From Gremmenia infestans (lineage: Eukaryota; Ascomycota; Leotiomycetes; Helotiales; Hamatocanthoscyphaceae): 64,000 nt of DNA. Shown in pieces: positions 38,677 through 49,200 of the stretch. A program made the translations under genes and the position numbers. Where the stretch lies: assembly GCA_032629725.1 (NCBI GenBank), contig JAFEVB010000023.1, positions 1 to 64,000 on the forward strand, in the 5' to 3' direction. Position 1 is the stretch's first letter; every line of letters begins with the position of its first letter. The notes below the pieces were generated by a model. That model did no database searches. It was not told the origin of the DNA and was given only the letters and a program-made list of their open reading frames with translations.

Positions 38677-41132
38677 TCACTCTCCCGGATGACTACTCAC
38701 ACTCCAATTCCCTTGCAACACCGACTGGTCGGTCAATTTTCCACCTTCACCTACCTCCAAAGCTCCAGTTTCATCCCCAGCCGAATCCACCAAGGTTGTT
38801 TTAGTCCCAGGAGTCGTATGGTAAAGACGAACCTCAACATCACTGCTGTAATCATATACAGTCTTTGTCTCCCCCGGTTTCCCAAGAACCAGAATCGAGT
38901 TTTCTCGCACGTACAACGGGAGTGTATCAAATTCGTGAGTTTCCTTGAACCAAGCTGGTCCTTGTTTCGTCTCGCCAGAGAAAAAACTGGTCCAACGGCC
39001 CTTTGGTAGGTAGAACTCTACGTTACCAGACTCCTCGAATATGGGTGCTACGAGAAGGCTGTCGCCGAACATGAACTGTCGGTCCAAGTACCATGATGTG
39101 GGATCATCGGGGAACTCGAGACACATTGCACGCAGCGACAGGGGTATTCCCAGCTTGACGGACTGCTGAGCCTGGGAGAATATATAGGGCATCAGACGGG
39201 CTTTCAGTGCCGTCCATTTCGACAGAATCTTGGAGCATCCTTGGTCAGTCGTGTCATCGTCGTCAACGGTCCACGGCACGCGGAAGGAATTGCTACCATG
39301 TAAACGACTATGCGAACAAAGGAGTCCAAAAGCAACCCATCGCTTATAGATCCAGGGCGGCGGGTATCCTTCAAACCCTCCAATATCAACAGACCAGAAC
39401 GAGTATCCGCATAACCCAAGACTGAGCCCTCCTCGGATAGACTCGGCCATCGCCTCGGGGGTAGATTCGCAATCGCCACCCCATTGGAGAGGAAATCGCT
39501 GGGTTCCTGCTGTTGCAGAACGAGCAAACAGCACTGCTTCGTTTTTTCCAAAGCGATCCTGCAATGCCTCATAGACGATTTTGTTGTATAAGAAGGCATA
39601 ATAATTATGCATCTTTTTCGGATCCAGAGAAGAATCGAACCACTGAACATCCTGCGATGGAATACGCTCGCCAAAGTCCGTCTTGATGGAATCGATTCCT
39701 TTGTCGAACAGTCCCTGCAGGCAACCCACGTACCATGCGGCCGCTTCTGGATTGGTGAAGTCAATTATGCCCATTCCAGTCTGCCACAGATCCCATTGGA
39801 AGATATCGCCGTTCTTGCGCTTTAGGAGATACCCCTTACTGGCTGCTAGCTTGAAGACTGGTGATGCTTGGCCGAGGTAGGGGTTTACCCATACGCAGAC
39901 TTTCTTGACGAGTCCTGAAAGCGTCAGCACAATACTAGTAATGAAAAATCGACTTACCGGATGATTTGAGACGCGCGATTTGTGCTTTGGGGTCCGGGAA
40001 CATCTCGGAATCAAAGACAAAGTCACACCAGTGGAAAGCTTTCATCCAGAAGCAATCAAAGTGGAATACTTCTACTGGGATATCCCGACCTTTCATGCCC
40101 TCGAGGAAAGAGTTGACAGTCGATTCGTCGTAGTTTGTCGTGAAGCTGGTGCTGAGCCACAGGCCAAAGCTCCAGCTAGGCACCTTTCCAGGCTTTCCCG
40201 TCAAGATGGAGTATTTTTGCAGGATCTCCTTGGGACTTGGGCCATAAATAATGTACCTGTGGGAGTTAGTAGGGTCGATGCAATGGTGGTCATGTTGGCT
40301 CGCCGTTTGACTTACCATTTCAGGCGTTGACCAAGAACGCTTGTTTGAACTCGAGAACACCTCTCGCTCCCAACCTCAAGTTCAACCTTGTCTGGCGTGT
40401 CAATGAATATCCCATACCCCCGGGAACTGATCCAGAGAGGGACGTTTTTATACGCCTGATCACTAGATGTCCCACCATCTGCATTCCATAGAGTGATAGC
40501 TTGGCCAACTTTATTGAAAGCCCCGAATCTCTCTCCTAAACCATGCACGGACTCGCCAACCGAGAGCGTTGTCTGTGTGAAAATGTAGTGGTCCAGATTC
40601 CTCATGTCCGCCAATTGCATAGGACTGCTCGTCGCCGGACTGTATGCAAAACCAACACTTCGATTGAGCAGAGAAGTGAGATCTTTAGAGCCGTCCGTGG
40701 CATGGAACTTGATGTCGAAATCATGATCTGCAGTCTTGACTGTCGCGGCGATCGAACCAGACGATATTGTAGTGGACTTCTCGGCCTTTTGAATATTTAC
40801 TTCCCCCTCTGGCTTTCCCGCAGGAAAGAGTTCAAAATGTGGACCTGGATTAAGAGCTCCAAGCCAATGTGTAGTCTCAACCGAGAGAGCCCCGTCGAAC
40901 GGTGCTTCAATGTCCTAATTTAGGTCAAAAGATGCTGGGAGCGAGGCCGCGATGCACTCACTATTGTAAGTGTACTGAGGTTCAAGGAATCAGACCTATT
41001 GTGGATCTTTCTCGTTGGACAAAACAAACTCAATCCATTCCCGTCTTCTTTCTCGGCGAGTGAGTAGACTTCTTCCGCATATTCAAGGCGCTTGCCCTCG
41101 GCGGCTAGCCACATGCCATCACGGAACTTCAT
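38677..41132 (-). CDS. GH31 alpha-xylosidase (YicI-like), intracellular
   Basis: Four exons (41,132-40,962; 40,914-40,316; 40,256-39,958; 39,914-38,677) give 768 residues, very close to bacterial YicI (772). The N-terminal beta-domain opens with MKFRDGMWL, as in YicI. The catalytic barrel holds KTDFGERIP with the nucleophile Asp436, and QWGGDC with the acid/base Asp504. FWSVDIGGFE follows. This motif set is specific to the alpha-xylosidase branch of GH31. No signal peptide is seen, so it should act in the cytosol, removing alpha-1,6-linked xylose from xyloglucan fragments or isoprimeverose. It is divergent from the secreted GH3 gene across a 759-bp promoter region. A glucosidase specificity is possible but less likely. 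Confidence 0.94.
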
Positions 41133-41891
41133 GATGAGAGATAGAAGAGGTTGGAGAGATTTGAATTACTTCAACGAGACAAACACAAAAGAGCTTTGCT
41201 TTCGCTCTACAAGTATCTCGCAGGCCATGCAGAGACAACGAGTTTGTGGCAAGCCAGCAAAGCTACCCCGCTATCCACGATAATACGAACGCCGGTAGAG
41301 CTACGAAATTTTCACTTACATTGTGCCTAAATTCATCTAGAGGTTGAGATGCAATGCGCTCGTATGGCCAGGAAGGGATGGAGCGGGGAGCTTTGCATGC
41401 ATATGAGCTGTTCTTGAAGTTCTTCCTCTCGCTGGAATATTGTTCCGAGCGGCTGGAAGAGGCTAAGCGTGTATCGGCCCCCTCCGTCTGTGTTCACATC
41501 AACCCATCCATGACTCTTTACTTGCATGACATTATTCTCAAAATGCAATTCCGGAACAATCTACTGCTCTCTCATTACCAAGAAGAAGCCCCAGATCAGC
41601 ATCTGCGGGGAAATTGGTCCCTGATCCATGAAAGTTCGAGGTCCATTCGGCGCTCATCCGAAGGGCAGGGAGTCTAAGCTACCCTGAGCTGTGTCTTGTT
41701 GTCTTTATCCTTTTCAAAATCTTCCACGATCCCGCAAGTTGCGGGGGTGTTTATCAGAAATTTGAAGGCGAGATGTCCCAATAAGATAAGATCAAGTCAT
41801 TTTGCTGTTATGTCTGTTGATTCGCAGCAGAACTTTCTAATTCCACACGCCTTGGATTTCCTGACGGGGTCTAAAGCCTCATCGTCTCATT
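41133..41891. promoter_or_regulatory. Divergent promoter region of the GH31 and GH3 genes
   Basis: This 759-bp region separates the two divergent start codons and so must hold both promoters. I cannot pick out a confident binding site by eye. The mirrored part of the window ends inside it at about 41,765. Confidence 0.6.
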
Positions 41892-44348
41892 ATGAGATTC
41901 CTACTTGTAGCATATGTGCTACTTCTGCGGGTAGCCTGTGCTGCTAACAACTCGTCCATTCCTCTTTACAAAAATGCCCATGCAAGCGTCGAGGCTAGGA
42001 TAGCAGATCTGCTTCCGCGAATGACATTGGCAGACAAGACCGCACAGCTAGTGCAAGGGGACATTTCAAATTGGATCAATACGACCACCAATGCATTCAA
42101 TGCCTCCGGGTTACAATTCAATATGGAAAAGAGAGCTGGTCAATTCTACGTTGGATATCCGGTACCGCAGCAATGGATTTCGGAAGGAGTACGAATTGCT
42201 CAGGACTACTTGATCCATAACACCACATTGGGGATTCCAGCTTTGGTGCAAAGTGAGGGGATTCACGGGTTCCTAATTGGCAACGCTACCATCTTCAACT
42301 CACCCATTGCGTATGCCTGTTCCTGGAATCCGGCCCTGGTCGAGAAGATGGCTGCGGCAATCGCGCAAGAGTCTCTGGCATTAGGCGTGAATCAGCTATT
42401 TGCTCCTTTGGGAGACTTGGCTCGAGAATTAAGATACGGTCGTGTTGAAGAGACTTTTGGGGAAGATGGATTCCTCGCAGGCGAAATTGGCTACAGTTTT
42501 GTCAAAGGCATGCAAGGTGGAAATGTCTCAGCAACAGTCAAACATTTTGCTGCGTTCGGGACGCCGGAACAAGGCCTCAATACTGGACCGGTACATGGAG
42601 GAGAGCGCGAACTACGTACCACATATCTACCATCTTACAAACGCCAAATCATTGATGCTGGGGCGTATTCTATCATGTCTGCCTATCACTCTTACGATGG
42701 TGTGGCACTTATTGCAAACCATCACATTTTGACGGATATTTTAAGAGGTGAATGGGGGTACAACTACTGGGTGACGAGTGACGCTGGCGCTACAGATCGG
42801 CTCTGTAATTCTTTCAAGATGTGCGAATCTCATCCTTTGGACAAAGAAGCGATAACATTATATGTATGTGATCCGATCCTGTTCCAAATCGTTTCTAATT
42901 AGTCCCAGGCTCTGCCCGCCGGAAATGATGTTGAGATGGGAGGCGGTTCCTACAGCTTCGAAAATATTCCCGATCTTGTTGAATCGGGGAAACTCAGCGT
43001 CGATCTGGTCGACACTGCGGTTTCGAGGCTCTTGCGGGCAAAATTCAAGATGGGACTCTTTGAAAACCCGTATCTTGGGGCACCCGCGAACAAAACTTCG
43101 TCTCTAATACACACGCATGAAAATGTTGCTCTTGCCCGTCAGCTCGATTCGGAGTCGATTGTTTTATTGGAGAACTATGACCAAACGCTGCCATTGTCGA
43201 AGACGGCAAACATTGCAGTGATTGGTCCAATGGCTCATGGGTATATGAACGTAAGTCGATCTTTGAATCCTCAAATAGTACTTACAATCAGTTAGTACGG
43301 AGATTACGTCGTCAATGGAAGTCAATATCGTGGGGTGACACCTCTGGACGGCATCAAATCTGCTGGAAATGGATCTATTACGTATGCCCAAGGCTGCGAG
43401 CGATGGTCCAACGATCAATCCGGATTCGCGGAAGCTGTGGCTGCTGCATCAACTGCAGATGTAGCTGTGGTAGTTGTGGGGACTTGGTCTGTAAGTATTA
43501 TCCCATTTTACCCAAGCAAGCTACTAACTCCATTCCAGCGTGACCAGAACCAGCTCTGGCAAGGGTTGAATGCGACCACCGGAGAACATGTAGATGTAGA
43601 TTCTCTGAATCTAGTCGGAGCAATGCCACATTTAGTGCAGGCGATCATCAATACCGGCAAACCTACCGTAGTCGTTTTCTCTTCCGGCAAGCCTATCACC
43701 GAATCTTGGATTTCGAGCAGCGCATCGGCACTCGTCCAGCAGTTCTATCCCTCAGAAGAAGGAGGCAACGCCCTCGCCGACATTCTCTTTGGAGATGTCA
43801 ACCCAAGCGGAAAGTTATCTGTGGGCTTTCCTTACGACGTCGGTACCACCCCGATTTATTATGACTATCTGAACTCTGGGCGACCTGTCGATGCGGGGAA
43901 AGTGAATGACAATGGGACACTGGACTTTGGTCACCAATACGTTCTCAACTCGCCTTTACCACTATACCCCTTCGGTTACGGGCTGAGTTATTCGAGCTTT
44001 CAATACTCCAATGTGACATTGTCGAAATCAACTGCTAGTGCCAGTGATACGATCACCGCCTCAGTCCAAGTCACTAATAATTCGACACGGGACGGCACAG
44101 AAGTGGTGCAGCTTTATATCAAAGACCTTATTTCAAGCGTTGTAGTCCCGAACCTACAACTCAAAGGATTCTCGAAGGTTGAAATAGCTGCTGGCAAGAC
44201 GGAAACTGTCAATATTGACGTGGCTGTTCAAGATATTGGCTTATGGGACATAAACATGAAATATGTGGTGGAACCAGGTGATTTCGTAGTTTGGATTGGC
44301 AGCTCAAGCGCGGATTTAAGGGGCAATGCTACCTTCACTGTAGCTTGA
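41892..44348 (+). CDS. Secreted GH3 glycoside hydrolase (beta-glucosidase / isoprimeverose-producing type)
   Basis: Four exons (41,892-42,863; 42,909-43,250; 43,296-43,490; 43,539-44,348) give 772 residues. A signal peptide covers about 1-18 and many N-x-S/T sites follow. The GH3 N-domain has RYGRVEETFGED near 181-192, VKHFA near 216-220 and the nucleophile Asp297 in VTSDAGA. A GH3 C-domain with FGDVNPSGKLSVGFP and PFGYGLSY follows, then a fibronectin III-like end domain. The enzyme removes beta-linked units from oligosaccharides outside the cell. Pairing with a YicI-like GH31 suggests the branch that releases isoprimeverose from xyloglucan, known from Aspergillus oryzae IpeA (GH3). Beta-glucosidase or beta-xylosidase remain options. 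The acceptor at 42,908 was preferred over an in-frame one six bases upstream, which would leave a 39-bp intron. Confidence 0.92.
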
Positions 44349-44941
44349 TACAGTGCAGGAAACATTTGCTCGTACCTCGACAGTTAATAACAATATACTC
44401 CAACTTTTGAGGATGCTAGAACATCATATGCCCTCGAAATCAGCTTTTGTTAGCTAAGTATGTGAGTAAAGTTGTCAGATATTCGGGGCTTTCCGATCAA
44501 GTCTCCGTCTTCGAACTCATTGATGGAAGTCCGGCCCGCGAGCCGTTCCAAAAGTAGAGACGAGGTACCCCTCTATTCTTCGCCGCAGTGGCGTTTTTGA
44601 ATTTGTACAGATCGTTCCTGTCTTACCATCCCTTCTGCAGGCAACAAGGGTTTGTACCTTCTCGGTCTCATTTTTCCGGTGCTCGTGAGATGGCCTGTTG
44701 TGTCCAGCCAACCACCTTGCCCTCCTCCGCATTTATCCAGAACCTGGCGGGGGAATCTGGGGAACTGCATGCTTCGAGAACATGGGGATGTAATTATCCA
44801 GAATCATCCTAGTCAATGTCCTGATCGTAAATGTCATACTCAATACATATAAGCTCTTGGTATACCTTCTTTCTTAGACGTTGCCTTGTCCAGCTTTTTC
44901 GAGAAGTACGACAGCCTCTGGGACTCAATTACGTAGGCATC
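44349..44941. other. Upstream region of the sugar porter, with a displaced N-terminus
   Basis: The last 60 bp (about 44,885-44,918) encode, in a frame shifted from the downstream CDS, SSFFEKYDSL, the usual N-terminus of fungal hexose porters. One extra G in the GGG at 44,920-44,922 would join it to the downstream frame. The rest of the interval shows no gene. Confidence 0.55.
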
Positions 44942-47088
44942 ATGGGAAAGATTTTCAATGTTTCCCTGGCAGTTTTTGCTGCTACGGGGTAAGGCTTCTG
45001 CTGCAAGTCGGTATCCATCTGCTGAATTTGCCCTCTAGTTCCTTTCTTTTCGGATACGATGGGGGTGTAATGGTGAGCTACATTCCTCTACAAAGAGGCA
45101 TATTTCTTATGAGCTCAATAATTGAGACTATCAGTTGTTGAGCTGTGTTAGAGCCAAAGACATGTATCCCTATGCGGGGAGCCGGCCCCCGAGACAGCTC
45201 CATACCCCAATTCTAACCATTTCATACTAATTCGTCGATAGACAGATGTCATTGGTTCAAATAACTTCCTCAATTATTTCAACACAACCGACACCTCTTC
45301 CATAATTGGCGCCATCAACTCAACGTTCAATGGAGGAGCAGTATTCGGATCCCTCATGGGAGGGCTTACAATGGATCGTTTTGGAAGGCGGATGACAATT
45401 CAGATTGGCGCGCTCATTTGTCTCGTTGGCGCAATTCTACAAGCGTCTGCCAAAAACCTCGGGATGATTCTCGTGGGAAGGATATTTGCTGGCTGGGCTG
45501 TGGGACTGCTCAGCATGGCCGTTCCAGTCTACCAGTCGGAGTGTGCGCACCCTAAGATTCGCGGTTTGATTGTTGGCATGTCTCAGCAGATGATTGGAAT
45601 CGGGTTTATTGTGTGAGTGGCTATGTTTGACATCAACAGCTAGTTGTGCTAACTTTAGAAGTTCTACTTGGGTTGGTTTTGGCTCTGCTCATGCGGGAGA
45701 CCAGTCGCAGTTTCAGTGGAGGTTCCCACTTGCTTTCCAAGCGGTGCCCTGTGTCGTGAGTACATTAAAGACCCTATTTCTCGCCAGTTTCTCACTGCAT
45801 TTAGATACTGGCTATTGGTATGATCTTCTTTCCTGAAAGTCCCAGGCACTTGATGGCCACGGATCGGGAAGAAGAAGCTATGAGGGTTCTCAAAAAGCTG
45901 CACTACAACGGATCAAATGGTATGCATATAACGTTTCCCTTTGCCATGTCCTAGCCTTTTATGCTTAGAGACTTATTGTATTCCAGCGGATTGGGTTGAA
46001 GCCGAGTTCAACGAAATCAAGCAAACTCTAGCGGCAGAGAAATCCGTCACTGTACCAGGATGGAAAATCATGTTCACTGTTCCACAATGGAGAACTCGAC
46101 TGTTTCATGGCGTTGCCGTTCAGGTATTTACACAATTAAGTGGCATCAGTAAGTCTTAAACGCTCATGGTTTTGCCTATTGATGCCAATATTGCCAGATG
46201 TGATTGGATATTACCAAGTCATTATGTACAAGGCACTCGGATTCACAGGCGGGAAAGCTATTTTGATATCGGGAATCTACAATTGCGTTGGCCCAGTTTC
46301 AAGTAGGTGCCTCGAATCCATTTTTGTAGACCAATTTTCCATTAACACCGCTTCAGACTTCATCTTTATCGTCTTCATTCTCGATCGTGTCGGGCGTCGA
46401 AAGCCTCTTCTTTTCGGAACTATTGGGATCACACTAGCATTAATTTGCGAAGGCGCCATCAATAGCCAGAATACAGAGGGAACACGACATAGTCTCTCGA
46501 TAGCCGGAGTCTTCTTCATATTCCTCGTTTCGATTATATTTTCTTTCTCCTTTGGCCCGATTTCGTGGGTGTACATGGGAGAAGTCATGCCAATGTAAGC
46601 TCCGGCAATTAATCCCCCCGTCTCTGAAGCCCATTCTAATATCTTGCAGGCAAATTCGAGCTCGTGGAAATGCTTTCGCTACAGGTGAGTAGTGCGATTG
46701 TGACTGTGGATGTGCAGTGTTTCTTCTTTGCAGAGAATGGGAAACACCTATCCTGCAGGCCGACTTTTGCATTGCAAGGCGAAAACTAACGCAATATTTA
46801 GGGATTGGAAACTGGCTCGTCGCAACATTCTTTGCGCAAATATCACCCATTGCCCTCGGCAAGATTGGCTGGAAGTTCTATTTCGTCTTTGTTGCATTTA
46901 ACATTGCTATCACGTTCCCAGTTATATTCTTTTTCTTCAAGGAAACAAACCAAGTATCTCTTGAGGATATCGATCTTCTATTTGGAGAGAGGGCGTTGGG
47001 GGCCTTGCCGGCTGATTTGCACAAAGATGGCGCTTTGGAGGTGCTTCCGAAGACTGTCGATGCAGAGGTCCCGGACATCAAAGTGTAG
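44942..47088 (+). CDS. MFS sugar porter (hexose/oligosaccharide transporter)
   Basis: Ten exons can be phased: 44,942-44,988; 45,039-45,072; 45,242-45,612; 45,659-45,755; 45,805-45,919; 45,987-46,148; 46,198-46,302; 46,357-46,594; 46,650-46,684; 46,802-47,088. They give 496 residues. Sugar-porter motifs are in order: GSFLFGYDGGVM, GGLTMDRFGRR, PESPRHL, QLSGIN, DRVGRRK and PISWVYMGEVMP. It should be a 12-helix plasma-membrane proton symporter. The substrate cannot be read; its place beside the GH3/GH31 pair suggests a plant-wall sugar. The start is uncertain: the frame is open back to an ATG at 44,831, but the usual FEKYDSL N-terminus appears one frame off, so a one-base error or an upstream exon is likely. 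Its 3' end faces the GH5 gene. Confidence 0.9.
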
Positions 47089-47560
47089 TGCAGTTCATGG
47101 GAATAGTCAAGAACATTTTCAGCCATGAACACCGAAGAAAGGAAGAAGAATAAAGAGGTCATGTGAACGTCTCAAATCCAGCCCAAGATTTAGATACTAA
47201 TATACATAACTACGTAGTCCTTTCATTGGCTCCAAGCGGCAGCTTACTTGAAATAGCTTCAGATTGATAATTGGAACGATCACATCTACGATAGCTATTG
47301 CTAAAAACGTATGCAGAGTCGACAAACGTCTGATCAATTGCATCTAGTTAAATGCTAATAACCAGGTACGGTCGAGTTTACCGCTTGAGTAACTCGCTCC
47401 CAAAATACAGTGGCTGAGAAAGCCGACGGTCAATATGTATATCCAAATAGAGTCCCTATAAACAAGCTTTCGCCTTCCGCCTGTCACCTGTTCTGTGTCC
47501 CATGCATCCTTTCGGCAAGCGAACGACTGCCACCATGTACCAAAGAAATCGATGCGTGCA
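47089..47560. other. Convergent 3' region
   Basis: The spacer lies between the stop codons of the sugar porter and the GH5 gene. No further feature is recognised. Confidence 0.5.
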
Positions 47561-49200
47561 CTAAACCCCGTTACACGCGGCCTGGTTCACATTACCAGGA
47601 TTGTTAGGAATAACCCCAGCAGCTACGGCATCTGATCACTGTTAGCCGATATTCATCTTACTTCAAGAAATCACGTACCTTGATACGACCATCGGTAGTC
47701 ACCAAGCTGAGACTTCCACGTCCAGAATATCCAGCCATTGGTGTTTTTTTCGTAACTCAGTACTTGCGCTGCAAACCATTGTGTGTAGAAGGCCGTGTTA
47801 CTGCTCGGTTCCCATCCAGAAGTCCACTGGACGTCGTCAGGCACGCTAAGACTGAACTCTCCTACGATCGTAGGGGTTTCGTTGTCGCTGCAGCATGTTA
47901 GTTCTTTTCAAAGCCACGCGTTTTCTAACTTGCCTGTTCCGGTTGTTGTTGCACGAGTCTGAGAGATAAGCAGCTTGGCTTACGGCAACAGAGCTGTCCC
48001 ATTTGATGTATCTATGATCATCATACGCCATGAAGTTCGTATTACTCATGTATTGATTTGGATCTCCCGAGCCCCAGAGAGCATTCATCGTTTCTACATG
48101 GACATAGTTATTCGATGTGACTCCTGCTGCTGATTCTGCGTTACGGATAGCCTGCAGACGTTATTCAGTGAATGCCACCGGTAATTATTCAGAGGTACGT
48201 ACAGAGTACGCGTTGGGATAATAGCTCGATCGCAGAGTCCCAATTGAGTCGGGATTCTGGACGGGTTCATTAACAATGCCAATCATGCCAACATTTCGGA
48301 ATTCGTTTGTTGAGTGAATAATAGTTGTTAGCCTATGAAGAATTCTTGTGTTAGTAAGTGATTCAATGTCAAGGGCAAATCAGGATTCTTCCGCCAAGGG
48401 TTTGAAAGACAGTCATGACTCTGCACCAAGCAACAGGCTTTCGAATGGACGTGGAACGGCAATGAGATGATCATCAAACTACGTACCAGGAAAGAAAGCT
48501 GGTGGCACGGTCATATTGGTAGTCAGCGTAGAAGCCTGGAGAAGAAGCATACTAGTGAAGTCAGTCTCAAGCTCAACATACTCCTTACATCTCTTTGGAA
48601 AGAAGCTAATGCACGAGAAAGACTCACTTGTCCCGTATCTGAGTTCTGTGACACCTGTGCTCCAGGGGCGCCGTGCAGATCGATAATGATATAGAACCCG
48701 GCATCACTCGCCCAGCCGCAGACTCTCTGCAGGTACGATAAACCTCCTTGAGGGAAGTGTTCACTATCACTGTACACCAGGGATTCCATCATCCAGTACC
48801 CGACTGGAATGCGGATGGTATTCAAACCGTAGCTTTGCATCTGTGTGATGTCACCTTGTGTGATCCACGTGTTCCAGTGGTTTTGGAAAACACTGTTGGC
48901 TTGGCTCTGGCCCAAAGCCGACACGCAGTCAAACTCGGAGTTATATGATCCACAACCCATATTAGACCATTCGGTTTCTGCAAGCCATGGTTCAAAGACG
49001 AAGAGAGAACCCAGATTGACTCCTCGAACCTTGCCAGAACCCGGAAGCCATCTTTGGGAGATTGAATTGCCCTGGGATGTATCGTTGCCGTTGAAGAGGT
49101 TTGTACCGTCTAGTGCGAATATTTGTTTCTGTACTCCTGGGACCCATGCCGAGGCATGAGACAAAGCAAGTGTGAAGAGGGCAAGATAAGTTGCAAACAT
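47561..49200 (-). CDS. Secreted GH5 beta-glucanase (endo-beta-1,6-glucanase-like)
   Basis: Six exons (49,200-48,628; 48,551-48,487; 48,332-48,203; 48,151-47,934; 47,887-47,679; 47,631-47,561) give 421 residues. A signal peptide covers 1 to about 18. The GH5 barrel shows RGVNLGSLFVFEPW, RIPVGYW, the acid/base Glu235 in IVNEP and the nucleophile Glu339 in IVGEF, and ends with WIFWTWKSQ. This pattern fits fungal exo-1,3/endo-1,6-glucanases, with endo-1,6-beta-glucanase the closest match I recall. It would act on fungal wall glucan rather than plant xyloglucan. Intron 4 is a GC-AG intron (donor GCAAGT at 47,933). The start at 49,200 is chosen because the signal peptide follows at once; the frame is open to 49,299. 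Confidence 0.92.

Larger units (their letters stand above)
23861..41765 (+). repeat. Right (intact) arm of the fold-back palindrome
   Basis: This is the arm that carries intact genes. The turn lies near 23,860 with little or no loop: the sums of paired coordinates close to it are about 47,715-47,880. The arm ends within the promoter between the GH31 and GH3 genes only because the window starts there. Gene models inside this arm are clean except for the C2H2 frameshift and the relics noted separately, so it is taken as the true sequence. Confidence 0.9.

Noticed and set aside
38677..49200. The whole CAZyme block, including GH5, as one xyloglucan cluster
   Set aside because: The GH5 protein resembles beta-1,6/1,3-glucanases acting on fungal wall glucan, so only GH31, GH3 and the porter are proposed as one pathway.
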